NCBI GenBank assembly: GCA_020426325.1
Contig: JAGQQG010000004.1
Location: forward strand, 58,236 to 122,235
Direction of reading: 5' to 3'
DNA length: 64,000 bases
Origin: Planctomycetaceae bacterium
Lineage (GTDB): Bacteria > Planctomycetota > Planctomycetia > Planctomycetales > Planctomycetaceae
Of this stretch, positions 9,782 to 18,997 are shown piece by piece. The notes below the pieces were generated by a model. That model was not told the origin of the DNA. It did no database searches and worked only from the letters and a program-made list of their open reading frames with translations. Made by a program: the position numbers and the translations under genes. Each line of letters begins with the position of its first letter. The first letter of the stretch is position 1.

Positions 9782-10751
9782 CTCCCCTGAGATTCTGGAT
9801 ACAGCTCTCGGGCCACTGTCCGTCCTTCAAGGCAACGATCGTTTCCGCAGCCATCGTCAAGGAGTCCCGCCGTGATTCCACATCCAAGCCGGCAACATGA
9901 CCAGCAAGCAGGACGTGTCGATGCTTGAGCAGCGGACTGTCAAGCGGCAGGGGTTCCGTCTCAAACACATCGAGTCCGGCCCCACGAAGATGTCCGTATG
10001 TAAGAGCAGCATTCAGAGCCGACTCATCAACGAGGCCCCCACGCCCCGTGTTAATCAATACAGAGCCTGCCTTCATTTTCGCGAAGCGCTCCGCATTCAT
10101 CAAATGGACCGTCTCAGCAGTGAGAGGAATGTGAAGCGAGACGTAATCGGACCGGCTGAGCAAATCGTCCAGTTCGCACAGTTCAACCTTCCACTGCTTG
10201 ACAAACTCAGGATCAGCGAATGGCTCACAGGCGATGACTTTCATCCCCAACCCCAACGCCCGTGGGACAACCGCTTGACCGATGCGACCGAGCCCGACGA
10301 TGCCGAGCGTGGTGCCCATCACGCGAGGATACGTAATCCGCTCCCATTCCCCTTCACGGACACGCATGTCGAGGTCCGGGAACCCACGGGCAACGCCCAT
10401 GAGCAAGGCGATTGTGTGCTCTGCGACCGAGTGATGATTGACTCCCGGCGTGGTCGTGATGGCCACATGTTGCTCATCACAGGTCGGCAAGTCGATGGCA
10501 TCAAACCCGACGCCCGTTCGCGCGATGACCCGCAACTCCGGCAGGCACTTGAGCACGCGCGGCGAGTAAGGCTCCGAGCCAGCAAGCACCGCTGCCGCAC
10601 TGCCGACAACTTCGATCAACGTGTCTTCATTCCAGAGATTGAGTCTGCGATCAACACTCTCAACATCGAACCCTGCTCGCTCCAGTATCTCAAAATGAGG
10701 CCCCTCGTCGGCCATCAACGCACAACATTTGACGACAGGTTTCATGGACAT
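9756..10751 (-). CDS. D-isomer-specific 2-hydroxyacid dehydrogenase (phosphoglycerate dehydrogenase-like)
   Basis: The 331-residue protein fits the NAD-dependent 2-hydroxyacid dehydrogenase family. The nucleotide-binding loop is at residues 150-158 (GIVGLGRIG). The catalytic triad appears as Arg237 (NTGRGG), Glu266 (in DVFETEP) and His285 (AGHVAG). There is no C-terminal ACT domain, so it is shorter than full SerA. It could act on 3-phosphoglycerate or on another 2-hydroxyacid. The start at 10751 is favoured by AAGAG upstream; the Met two codons later is an alternative. The product reduces a 2-oxoacid or oxidises a 2-hydroxyacid in the cytoplasm; substrate is not decidable here. Confidence 0.92.
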   Translation of the reverse strand: MSMKPVVKCCALMADEGPHFEILERAGFDVESVDRRLNLWNEDTLIEVVGSAAAVLAGSEPYSPRVLKCLPELRVIARTGVGFDAIDLPTCDEQHVAITTTPGVNHHSVAEHTIALLMGVARGFPDLDMRVREGEWERITYPRVMGTTLGIVGLGRIGQAVVPRALGLGMKVIACEPFADPEFVKQWKVELCELDDLLSRSDYVSLHIPLTAETVHLMNAERFAKMKAGSVLINTGRGGLVDESALNAALTYGHLRGAGLDVFETEPLPLDSPLLKHRHVLLAGHVAGLDVESRRDSLTMAAETIVALKDGQWPESCIQNLRGVTDWSWER

Positions 10752-11017
10752 CGATCGCTCTTGGTGTGAAAAGTCCAGTGAGAAAACACCGTCATAACGG
10801 GTCATCCCAACTCGATGCAACCGGACAACCGACCGCGGCGTGATCGGTTAGTGCTGATTCCGCAATGTGGCACGTCGCTCCGCGTCGTGAAGGCACAGAG
10901 CAGAGTGTGGTGCCACACTTTGCGATCGGCTCCGAGTCAAACATGGTTGCCCAACCGTTGGCAATTGCGGCAAGATAGGCTCCGACGATCACTCCCTCAA
11001 CCATCGAGTCTTCCGCC

Positions 11018-12061
11018 ATGCCCGACACACAGATTCGCACGAACATCGACTTCGACCGACAGGGGGTTCAATGGGGAACCCTCTCCGTGCCCTACTCGCA
11101 CAACCTCAGTGGCTGGTCGCAGTTGCAGGTGCCGATCTCGATGATCGCCAACGGCGACGGTCCAACGGTGTTGTTGATGGCGGGCAATCATGGCGACGAG
11201 TACCCCGGGCAGATCGCCATCATGCGGCTGATGCGCGAGTTGTCAGCAGAACAGGTCACCGGGCGGCTGATCATGATTCCCATCCTGAATGTGCCCGCAT
11301 CCAGAGCAGCGACGCGATTGTCCCCGCTGGACGGCAAGAACCTCAACCGTTGCTTTCCCGGTGACCCGCTGGGAGCGGTCTGCGAGATGATTGCCCACTA
11401 TCTGACAACAGTCCTGTTCCCGCTGGCCGATTTCGTGATCGACCTGCACACCGGCGGTCGCGGCGTCTACTTCTCCCCGTGCGCCCACATGCACCTGGTC
11501 GATGATCTCGATCAACGAAGAGCGATGGCTCGAGGAACAGAGGCTTACAACACGGACTTCGCCTTTCTGTATGCAGACATCGCAGGACACGGGTTATTGC
11601 CCGTCGAAGCGGAGAGGCAGGGGAAGATCGTAATCACCACTGAAATGGGAGGAGGTGAGGTCGTGCCGCAGCCGATCCACCGTCTCGCACAAGCAGGTCT
11701 GAGGAACGTGCTCGTTCACTCGGGGGTGTTGCAGGGGGAGTTTCACACACGTGCCAATCTGGGACTGCCGCCGACACGATGGATCCAGTCTCTTGATCAG
11801 CGGGACTACATCTTCTCACCCGAGTCCGGCCTTTACGAGAGTCTGGTCGACGTGGGCGTCGACGTCTGTGCGGGACAGCCATTGGGAGCCCTGCACTTTC
11901 CGGAGCGTCCTGATCGCGAACCAACCATGATCGAGGCAGATTCAGACGGAGTGCTGATCGCCCATCGCGGTCCAACACTGACGCAACAGGGAGACATCCT
12001 CGTCTGTCTGGCACACGACGTCCCTGAGGAAGTGTTCCGAACCTTCCAGAACATTCCATGA
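11018..12061 (+). CDS. M14-family deacylase, DoeB/succinylglutamate desuccinylase-like
   Basis: The zinc ligands of the M14/aspartoacylase fold are readable: His58 and Glu61 in GNHGDEYPG, and His144 in DLHTGG. The NLNR motif (Asn110-Arg111) that binds the substrate carboxylate is also present. The order and spacing resemble N-alpha-acetyl-diaminobutyrate deacetylase (DoeB) and related amidases that remove an acyl group from an amino-acid derivative. In DoeB-carrying organisms this belongs to ectoine degradation, but no other ectoine gene is here, so that role is not claimed. It is divergent from the dehydrogenase gene and converges on the DCC gene. Confidence 0.86.
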   Translation: MPDTQIRTNIDFDRQGVQWGTLSVPYSHNLSGWSQLQVPISMIANGDGPTVLLMAGNHGDEYPGQIAIMRLMRELSAEQVTGRLIMIPILNVPASRAATRLSPLDGKNLNRCFPGDPLGAVCEMIAHYLTTVLFPLADFVIDLHTGGRGVYFSPCAHMHLVDDLDQRRAMARGTEAYNTDFAFLYADIAGHGLLPVEAERQGKIVITTEMGGGEVVPQPIHRLAQAGLRNVLVHSGVLQGEFHTRANLGLPPTRWIQSLDQRDYIFSPESGLYESLVDVGVDVCAGQPLGALHFPERPDREPTMIEADSDGVLIAHRGPTLTQQGDILVCLAHDVPEEVFRTFQNIP

Positions 12062-12075
12062 TGTCGAGAACAGTA

Positions 12076-12549
12076 TCAGTGGGATTGTTCGGAAGCGTCG
12101 CCATTCTCGTGCGGTTTGATTTCGCACTGATTGTCGCAGCGACCGGTCAATCGCAGCCGGTTCTTCGCAAACACGTGATAGGCCCGGTCAGCAAGATGAG
12201 ACACACCGGGCAATCGCGTGGCTTTGACCAGCCAACCAAATCCCAGCGCTCCGTAAATATGACGAAAAGCTTCAACGCCGGTCACCCACTGGCCGTTCGG
12301 CAATCTGCCGTGCATCTCCTCCATGAAACGGTCCATCGTGAGATCATACTTTGAGGGATCGAAATCCAGGGCGGCGATGTTCGTCATTCTCAACCGGTGG
12401 CCGCGATCCATCAGCCGCAGCACGTTGATCTCCCGTTTGCACAGGGGACAGTCGCCGTCGTAGAAGACCTCAATGGCATAGTCACCCGGCTGATCGCCCG
12501 TGCCAAATGGTTGCGACTTGCGGCGGTAGATTCGCTCTTTACTCATCAT
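12076..12549 (-). CDS. DCC-family thiol-disulfide oxidoreductase (DUF393)
   Basis: The protein is 157 residues from the ATG at 12549, which follows a GGAG about 9 bases upstream; an adjacent second ATG is equally likely. The DCC signature is clear: VFYDGDCPLCKRE with Cys34 and Cys37, preceded by the aspartates that name the family. A conserved AFRHIYGALGFGWL segment follows. DUF393 proteins have a thioredoxin-like fold and are predicted to exchange thiols; real substrates are generally unknown. The gene ends 14 bases from the convergent deacylase gene. Confidence 0.9.
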   Translation of the reverse strand: MMSKERIYRRKSQPFGTGDQPGDYAIEVFYDGDCPLCKREINVLRLMDRGHRLRMTNIAALDFDPSKYDLTMDRFMEEMHGRLPNGQWVTGVEAFRHIYGALGFGWLVKATRLPGVSHLADRAYHVFAKNRLRLTGRCDNQCEIKPHENGDASEQSH

Positions 12550-12686
12550 GGTGATGATACTCCACTCGTCATTGTACGCACACCGATGACGTGTCAACGT
12601 GATGTGATGCAAAGAATGGTGAACCGTGATAGGCTCGTTGCAATAACTGATGATCCGATACGGCTCTCGGCTTCGGAGATGAATTG

Positions 12687-13949
12687 ATGAAAAATGCAGA
12701 CGGAGTCACCGTCATCCGCAACGGCACCGTGATCATCGGGACCGGGGTCGATCCAATTCCGGACGGTTTGGTTGTGATCAAGGATGGTCGACTGCAGGCC
12801 GTCGGTCGGGATCTGGACCTCTCTGACATTCCTGACAATGGAACTTTCATCGATGCCCGTGGCGGGACGATCATGCCCGGGTTGGTTGAAGCCCACTTTC
12901 ACCCCACGTACTTCAATGTCGCGGCTCTAGAGGACCTGGATATCAAGTATCCGGTCGAATACGTCACGCTGTTGGCGGCCAATAATGCTCGCTTGGCACT
13001 CGAATGCGGTTACACCTCCGCCCGTAGCGGTGGCAGCCTGTTCAACATCGACGTTTGGCTGAAGAAGGCCATTGATGAAGGTCTGATGCCCGGTCCTAAA
13101 CTGGCCGCCAGTGGTCGCGAGATTTGCGGGGCGGGCGGACTGATGGACTGGAACCCAGAGTTCCGCAAGATCGGGATGGAGGGTCTGATTCTGCTCGTCA
13201 ACGGCCCCGACGAAGCCCGGTCAGCTGTCCGAAAACTCGTCAAGGATGGAGTGGAATGGGTGAAGACTTACCCGACTGGAGACGCTGCCGCTCCAGACAC
13301 GAACGACCATCACACGCTTTGCATGACGTTTGAGGAGATGCATGCGGTTGTTCAGACGGCTCACAATCATGGGCTGAAAGTCACTGGTCATTGCCGTGCC
13401 ACCGAGGGGATCAAGAACGCCCTGCTCGCCGGTTATGACGCTTTGGAGCACGGCACATTCATCGACGACGAAACACTGGATTTGCTGATCGAACGTGACG
13501 TACCCGTTGTCCCCGCACTGTACTTCGAGCAAGCAAGCATTGTGCATGGCCCCGAATTCGGCATGCCGCAATCGGTGATCGACGGCCACCAGGAGACTCT
13601 TGAAGGAGGGGCAGAGAGCGCACGGCGCATTCTCGCATCCGGCGGTCGCCTCGGCATGGGAGGAGACTATGGGTTCGCCTGGAATCCGCATGGAGATTAC
13701 GCCAAGGAACTGGAGTTCTTCGTCAGCTATGTCGGACTGAAGCCGTTGGACGTCATCACCTGTGCGACCCAGACCGGGGCCGAGATCACGGGGCAGGACA
13801 ATGAGACCGGGACCCTGGAAGCCGGCAAACTGGCCGACATGCTGATTGTCGATGGTGACGTTCTTGGCGACATCTCCATCCTGCAGGACCGCTCACGCTT
13901 CATTGCGGTCTTGCAGAATGGACACATCCGAGCCGGACAACTCGCTTGA
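12687..13949 (+). CDS. Metal-dependent amidohydrolase
   Basis: The start at 12687 (ATG) is preferred over the TTG one codon earlier, with GGAG 9 bases upstream. The 420-residue protein is an amidohydrolase of the imidazolonepropionase/prolidase-like type. It has an N-terminal beta cap (RNGTVIIGTG). The metal motif is His70-Phe-His72 (VEAHFHP). A later His sits in VTGHCRA, another in ALEHGTF, and the catalytic Asp in MGGDYGF. The terminal part carries the usual TGxLEAGKLADMLIVDGD. These enzymes hydrolyse amide or ester bonds of small molecules; the substrate cannot be deduced. It converges on the sialidase-like gene with a 13-bp gap. Confidence 0.9.
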   Translation: MKNADGVTVIRNGTVIIGTGVDPIPDGLVVIKDGRLQAVGRDLDLSDIPDNGTFIDARGGTIMPGLVEAHFHPTYFNVAALEDLDIKYPVEYVTLLAANNARLALECGYTSARSGGSLFNIDVWLKKAIDEGLMPGPKLAASGREICGAGGLMDWNPEFRKIGMEGLILLVNGPDEARSAVRKLVKDGVEWVKTYPTGDAAAPDTNDHHTLCMTFEEMHAVVQTAHNHGLKVTGHCRATEGIKNALLAGYDALEHGTFIDDETLDLLIERDVPVVPALYFEQASIVHGPEFGMPQSVIDGHQETLEGGAESARRILASGGRLGMGGDYGFAWNPHGDYAKELEFFVSYVGLKPLDVITCATQTGAEITGQDNETGTLEAGKLADMLIVDGDVLGDISILQDRSRFIAVLQNGHIRAGQLA

Positions 13950-13962
13950 TGCGGATCGCTCG

Positions 13963-15042
13963 TCAGTCGCGATTGACGCTATGGTCCAAGATGGCAGACT
14001 CGTCGAAGATCGCGTGGTTGATGACCGTGCGAACACTCGATGTGAACACAATGTGAATCTTGCCGTCCTTCGTCTGGATGGCTGTCGGATAGGCAGCGGT
14101 ATCTCCCGCAACGTTGTAGACGTCACGAGAATGGGGATACGTCTTGTCGTTGTCGGTCGAGATTTTGACTGTCAGCGGCATACGTTCGCCCTCGTTGTTG
14201 TCGTTGTACACCAACAGGAGGTGTCCGTTTTGCAGCTTGATGAAGTCGACTGCGGAGTTCGGATTCTTGAACTGGGTCCGTTCTCCCTTGCTCCACGTAT
14301 AACCACCATCCCGGGATTCTGAGCGATAAGTGCAACCCGTGGGATCGGGGAGGAAACGACCGCCCCTGCGGATGTAACAGACGAGATAGTCATCGTCGAT
14401 TTGGACGGGTGATGCCTGCAAGTTGCCGATCTCCGAATAGATGCGGTTCGTTGGCGTCCAGGTTTTCTCCTGGGGATCGTATCGCAGGAAATAGCTGCAG
14501 GTATCAGCCGGCGTTCCTTCGCGGTCCTCACCTGTCTCGTGATAGACAGGAAGCAGGTAATCGCCATCGTTCAATACAATGGGGGCCGTACGAAGCATGG
14601 TCCCCTCTTCAAAGGAGAGCATGTACGAGTCCGACCACGTGTGACCCATGTCCTCGGACACCTTGTACTTAATACGGGCAGACGACCATGTCGGTCCGTA
14701 GTTGGTGATGTAGAACAGCCAGACGTTGCCATCAGGCCCCTGCCAGATGGCCGCGTTGCCTTCGGATCGATTGGGAGTGTCAGCGATGATGTACGGAGGG
14801 GTCCATTGGTCGGTCCCCTTCACCAACCGCATGCCGTAGACGGCCGTGTCACCATCATACTCACCGTCACCGCCGTAGTAGGCAATATACAGATCGCCAT
14901 TGTCGAACTCGGCGATCGTCGCGGGATGCTTGTACCGTCGCGAGACCTCGGGACCAACGACGCGTTCGATTGTGATGTCGTCAGCCGCGTATGCAGTCGT
15001 GGCAACTGCGGTGATCAGAAAAATCCAACTCAGAGATCTCAT
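13963..15042 (-). CDS. Secreted sialidase-like (BNR/Asp-box) protein
   Basis: A signal peptide of about 19 residues ends in AYA. The 340-residue mature region is a beta-propeller. It has two classical Asp boxes, SEDMGHTW (129-136) and SRDGGYTW (243-250), and arginines of the Arg-triad type (RRYKHP near the start). Exo-alpha-sialidase-like proteins in planctomycetes often act on sulfated or acidic polysaccharides or glycoproteins. Activity is not provable from the sequence. The gene lies 93 bases downstream of the phosphatase-phytase gene on the same strand and may share its transcript. Confidence 0.88.
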   Translation of the reverse strand: MRSLSWIFLITAVATTAYAADDITIERVVGPEVSRRYKHPATIAEFDNGDLYIAYYGGDGEYDGDTAVYGMRLVKGTDQWTPPYIIADTPNRSEGNAAIWQGPDGNVWLFYITNYGPTWSSARIKYKVSEDMGHTWSDSYMLSFEEGTMLRTAPIVLNDGDYLLPVYHETGEDREGTPADTCSYFLRYDPQEKTWTPTNRIYSEIGNLQASPVQIDDDYLVCYIRRGGRFLPDPTGCTYRSESRDGGYTWSKGERTQFKNPNSAVDFIKLQNGHLLLVYNDNNEGERMPLTVKISTDNDKTYPHSRDVYNVAGDTAAYPTAIQTKDGKIHIVFTSSVRTVINHAIFDESAILDHSVNRD

Positions 15043-15135
15043 CGTGTTGCTTCCTCAAGATGTTAATTCTACAGGTGTGTTGTCGAGCGGCACGCGGGAG
15101 TTGGCACTATTGGATCACTAGACCGGCGTCGGAGA

Positions 15136-17496
15136 TCAATTCACTCCGAGTGCTGCGAGGACGTGTTCCATCGGCGTCAGCAAAATCGGGCACGGGGAGT
15201 CGTCACTATGGCAGGCAAACAATCCTCGGGGAAACTGATTGCCCAAAGGTGCCATGAGGACATCAATGCCATCGGTTTCCTTAGCACCGGAGACCGCAAA
15301 GGGCAACGTCAAGCCAGTCCCGTCCAGCGGCATGACATGAATTGTACTGGTGCCTTGATCAGAAAACAGCAGAAAAGTACCATTCCCAGTTTTCGTCAGT
15401 GCCAAGCCTTCAAGATCACCCTGAATTCCACGTTTGCCAACCTCCGCAATCAACTCGCCTGACGTCGGATCGCCCGGCTCCGCACCAAGGCGCCAGATCC
15501 CCTTCGTCTCCTCGGCAATGTACAACAGTCCGGTGGAGTCATCTGCGACGGCGCCTTCTGACTTTCCGATGGGCCAGTCCCTCACCTTCCTTCCAATAAC
15601 GTGACCGGTCCCGTCGTCAGCCAATTCGTATTGTTCGGCTGCTGCGTCAAACGAGGTAATGAACGCATAAAACTTGTCCGTCATCAACGAATGATACAAA
15701 CACCCTCCGTAGTTCGATCCCGTGTGAATGTCTCCCCGGTCGACTCGAATGAGTTCGCGTGACTGCCTGTCTACGCGGAAGCAGCATAGCCGGTCTCCCT
15801 CCTCCTGCTGATTCACGACCACCAGATCGACGGTCTCGCCACCGAGTGGGAACCCGCTCCGGATGTCGATGTTGCCGGGTCGCGGCACTTCGATGGTTTG
15901 CAGTAACTGGCCGGCCAGATCGTAAACAAACAGACAATTGGCCGACTTGTCCGAGGTGATGATCGTACTGCGCGTCGCCGAGTTGATGTCCTGCCAGATA
16001 CACAGGTCATCTTGATCCACCGCGGCCGGGTTGAGGAGCTTGGTGGTCGGCTCCGCCAGCATGACGTTGTCTCCTTGACGCTTCTTCGGAGTGGCAGCCA
16101 CCCGTTCCGGAGTCTGCTCGCGGCGATTCTCGGGCGTGTCTGGAATGCGATCAATCAGTTCATTGACCTGACCATCCCGTTTCTTGAGAGTGAAAGCGTC
16201 ATAAGGTCGCCCGATCGCAGTCCTCGCCTCATAACGGAGTTCATCTCCGTCGATCGTGATGATCTGATACAGTTGAGTGTCCTCTGCGGCCCGGTGCATG
16301 AAGGGCCTACGACCCAGGTCGTACATCTTGGGGCCACTCACGGATACGACGTACACGGTTCCCGCATCTTCGCTTTGCTTGCGGACACCGGTCGCAACAT
16401 TCTGTTCGCTCTCGTGAGACATGAGCCCGGACCGGGCATACGTGTGATCATGTCCCGTGAGCACGAGGTCGACCTTGTATTTGTCGAAGAGGGGCTGCCA
16501 CAGGTCGCGAAGGACCGGATTGTCCCGTCCCGCTTTCGACGAGTAAATCGGGTGATGAAATGTGATGACGGTCCACTTGTTCGGATTGTCGGCAAGCACA
16601 CCGTCGAGCCACTTGGCTTGCGACTCCCAATCTTCATTGGAATTCAGAGCGACAAAGCGTGTCCCCTGGTAGTCCGTCCAGTAGACAGCTTCGCGAGCCC
16701 GCTCCGGACCGTTCTCGGGAAACGTAAAGGTCGGCTGCCAGTGCTTCGTCAACTCTCGAGTTTCAATGCCATCTGCCGCACTCGTGACCCGTGGGTATTC
16801 GTGATTCCCTGGCACAGCGATGCACGGCATTGTCCGCGAGATGAACCCTTGTGAGTAAAACCACTCACCCCACTCAGCATCGCGTGTCGCATCGTTGATC
16901 AGATCGCCTGCATGCAACAGGAATGCAGCACGGGGGGCATCCATGAATGCTTCGCGGACAACACGCGACCAGTGCGACTTCAAGTCGTTTTGGGCATCAC
17001 CGAAGTACACAAATGTGAACGGCTTCACACCATCCGACGCTGTTGTGAAGTGCGACCATTCACTCCAGTTTGTACCGTCTCCTACCCGGTATACGTACTT
17101 TGTCTCCGGTTCAAGGTCGGTGAAGTTCACCGAATGATAGTGAGCTGTCCCCAGATCCGATTCGAATGGTGTCGTCTCTGCATGGTGCTGCTTCGCAACG
17201 GCGACGAACAAAGGACCGTCCTCAGCGACTGCAATCTGAGCAGCAGCATGCGTCACCGAAGTGTCCGTTCTCCAAGTGACGGCCTGAGAGTTTGCCGGCT
17301 CCGTCACCCAGGTGAGAACAATGCGGTCCGGATTCGCAGTAGGTCGCCAGACAACCTCGTCCGCAACCTTTGGTGGTGAATGATGATGATCATGGTCGTC
17401 ACCTTCATGGCTCAGCACTACCTGAGACGTTCCAAATGAGGCCAACACAACAAGAGTAATCACGAGGACCGATCGACGACTCAACCAGCAAAACAT
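15136..17496 (-). CDS. Exported purple-acid-phosphatase-like / beta-propeller phytase fusion
   Basis: The 786-residue precursor has a signal peptide (about 1-29) and then a short His-rich stretch. Residues 50-155 form the fibronectin-like N-domain of purple acid phosphatases. Residues 160-430 hold the metallophosphoesterase core: GD167, AGD198L, GN231H, HH314-315 and the terminal GHDH (349-351). After a charged linker (430-480), residues 485-786 look like a beta-propeller 3-phytase (LNPAAVDQDDLCIWQ, then SEGAVADDSTGLLYIAEE). Both halves release phosphate from organic esters, so a joint role in phosphate scavenging is likely. The order is unlike stand-alone phytases and is discussed as a finding. 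Confidence 0.87.
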   Translation of the reverse strand: MFCWLSRRSVLVITLVVLASFGTSQVVLSHEGDDHDHHHSPPKVADEVVWRPTANPDRIVLTWVTEPANSQAVTWRTDTSVTHAAAQIAVAEDGPLFVAVAKQHHAETTPFESDLGTAHYHSVNFTDLEPETKYVYRVGDGTNWSEWSHFTTASDGVKPFTFVYFGDAQNDLKSHWSRVVREAFMDAPRAAFLLHAGDLINDATRDAEWGEWFYSQGFISRTMPCIAVPGNHEYPRVTSAADGIETRELTKHWQPTFTFPENGPERAREAVYWTDYQGTRFVALNSNEDWESQAKWLDGVLADNPNKWTVITFHHPIYSSKAGRDNPVLRDLWQPLFDKYKVDLVLTGHDHTYARSGLMSHESEQNVATGVRKQSEDAGTVYVVSVSGPKMYDLGRRPFMHRAAEDTQLYQIITIDGDELRYEARTAIGRPYDAFTLKKRDGQVNELIDRIPDTPENRREQTPERVAATPKKRQGDNVMLAEPTTKLLNPAAVDQDDLCIWQDINSATRSTIITSDKSANCLFVYDLAGQLLQTIEVPRPGNIDIRSGFPLGGETVDLVVVNQQEEGDRLCCFRVDRQSRELIRVDRGDIHTGSNYGGCLYHSLMTDKFYAFITSFDAAAEQYELADDGTGHVIGRKVRDWPIGKSEGAVADDSTGLLYIAEETKGIWRLGAEPGDPTSGELIAEVGKRGIQGDLEGLALTKTGNGTFLLFSDQGTSTIHVMPLDGTGLTLPFAVSGAKETDGIDVLMAPLGNQFPRGLFACHSDDSPCPILLTPMEHVLAALGVN

Positions 17497-17505
17497 GCCG
17501 ATGTC

Positions 17506-17826
17506 TCAACCAAAACTGGAACCAAAAATGGGCAACCTGGGGAAGAAAACGGCCGTGGCTGTGATTTCTATCTCCCAGCGATCCCATCGTAGCAACCCCG
17601 GTGACGATAAGCACTGCTCAAGATATTGGTCGACTGACAGAAGGCCGTGCAGACCCCCCAATCCTCCTTGTTTGTCGCGATTCAGAAAGAGCTCCTGCCG
17701 AGTCCTGACCTTGCTCTGTCGAGAGAGAATCCGGTAGACAACCGCACCCTCCGGATTCTGATATGCCTCGCAAATGCGTGTCGAACTCCCGCCATTCCTG
17801 ACTTTCGATTCGACCTTCTTCGCCAT
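17506..17826 (-). CDS. Small hypothetical protein overlapping the start of the M48 gene
   Basis: A 106-residue frame begins MAKKVESKVR at 17826. Its ribosome site, GGAGGGAG about 7 bases upstream, is among the best in the window. The first 70 residues are charged and have ordinary codon use; the last 20 are less convincing. It ends 9 bases before the phosphatase-phytase start, so it could lead that operon. Its ATG is the complement of the M48 gene's ATG (shared CATG). No family is recognised. It may be spurious. Confidence 0.4.
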   Translation of the reverse strand: MAKKVESKVRNGGSSTRICEAYQNPEGAVVYRILSRQSKVRTRQELFLNRDKQGGLGGLHGLLSVDQYLEQCLSSPGLLRWDRWEIEITATAVFFPRLPIFGSSFG

Positions 17827-18997
17827 GAACTCTCCCTCCATAGCTTCGCGGAGCGTCAGACAGACAGTCATTGTTACTGCACTGATGATGGCCCTCACCA
17901 CGGTCACCACTCTGCTCTCTTCCGGCTGTCGGTCCGCTCCGATCTCCGGACGTCGACAAGTGGTCGCGATTCCCGAAGCACAGGAAATCAACATGGGGCT
18001 CACTGCGTACGAGGAGACCCTTGCTGAGGAGCCGATGAGCGAGAATCAGGAAGTCATCGCGATGGTGAATCGCGTCGGCAAGCGGATCGCTGCCGTCGCG
18101 GACAAACCGGAGTACGACTGGGAGTTCCGTGTGATCGCCAAGGATGTCATGAACGCCTTCGCACTTCCCGGCGGGAAGGTTGCGGTTTACGAGGGTATCC
18201 TGCCGGTCTGTCAGGATGAAGCAGGACTTGCTGTCGTGATGTCTCATGAAGTGGCCCATGCACTCGCTCGACACGGTGGCGAACGCATGACGCACCAGAT
18301 GGGTGTCAACGGAGTCGGCGGAATCATCAAAGCGGTCAGCCAAAAAAAGGCCAGCGAACCGACGACCGACAAAATCATGCAGGCCTACGGTGTCGTGTCG
18401 GAATACGGTGTGATCCTGCCTTACAGTCGCAAACATGAGTCGGAAGCAGATGCGATCGGCTTGATTTTGATGGCCAAAGCGGGCTACGACCCCAGCGTCG
18501 CTCCTGAGTTCTGGGAACGCTTCTCAACACAAAATGGAGAGAAGCCGCCCGAGTGGCTCTCAACCCATCCGGCCGATGCTCGCCGTGCAGCTGACCTGCG
18601 GGCACTCCTCCCCGAAGCCATGAAATACTATGAGGCTGCCTCTGAAAAAATTGGCATGGGCGAGATCATTCCGATCAATCGTCGCGCCCCTCGGACCTTG
18701 ATGACATCCACACCGGACTCTGCCCCCTTGCAGCAATTGGCATTTGCACCGGGCTCGCCTCAGAAAGCGGCCATGGGTCCACCCCCTCCTCTGCCGGAGA
18801 AGATCGACCCCTTCCTGGACAACGACACGGTCGCTACGAATGAACCTCATTCACCCGAGCTTGGTTTCTTCCAGCCGCCCGTGATGTCGGATCCACTCTC
18901 CGCCAAAACGATCGAAGCCTACAGGCTCGAAGGTCTGTCATCAGAACTGATGGACGATGGCTGGGAACCAGCCGTTGGTCGAGCTCAGGTAGAGTGA
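17825..18997 (+). CDS. M48-family metalloprotease, lipoprotein-like
   Basis: From the ATG at 17825 the protein is 390 residues. The signal segment (10-34) ends in LLSSGC, a probable lipoprotein site at Cys35. The zinc motif is His141-Glu142-Val-Ala-His145, with the third ligand at Glu205 (HESEAD). This places it with the BepA/LoiP-type M48 proteases that degrade or assemble envelope proteins. The C-terminal 110 residues are Pro-rich and unrelated. The start lacks a Shine-Dalgarno sequence but no better start keeps the signal peptide. Its last 13 bases overlap the convergent cysteine desulfurase gene. Confidence 0.92.
   Translation: MNSPSIASRSVRQTVIVTALMMALTTVTTLLSSGCRSAPISGRRQVVAIPEAQEINMGLTAYEETLAEEPMSENQEVIAMVNRVGKRIAAVADKPEYDWEFRVIAKDVMNAFALPGGKVAVYEGILPVCQDEAGLAVVMSHEVAHALARHGGERMTHQMGVNGVGGIIKAVSQKKASEPTTDKIMQAYGVVSEYGVILPYSRKHESEADAIGLILMAKAGYDPSVAPEFWERFSTQNGEKPPEWLSTHPADARRAADLRALLPEAMKYYEAASEKIGMGEIIPINRRAPRTLMTSTPDSAPLQQLAFAPGSPQKAAMGPPPPLPEKIDPFLDNDTVATNEPHSPELGFFQPPVMSDPLSAKTIEAYRLEGLSSELMDDGWEPAVGRAQVE

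Noticed and set aside
9897..10769. A 290-codon rightward frame antisense to the 2-hydroxyacid dehydrogenase gene
   Set aside because: Dehydrogenase catalytic residues are all in place on the minus strand.
17618..18436. A 272-codon leftward frame antisense to the M48 protease gene
   Set aside because: HEVAH and the third zinc ligand establish the plus-strand gene; the antisense protein is His/Asp/Arg shadow sequence.
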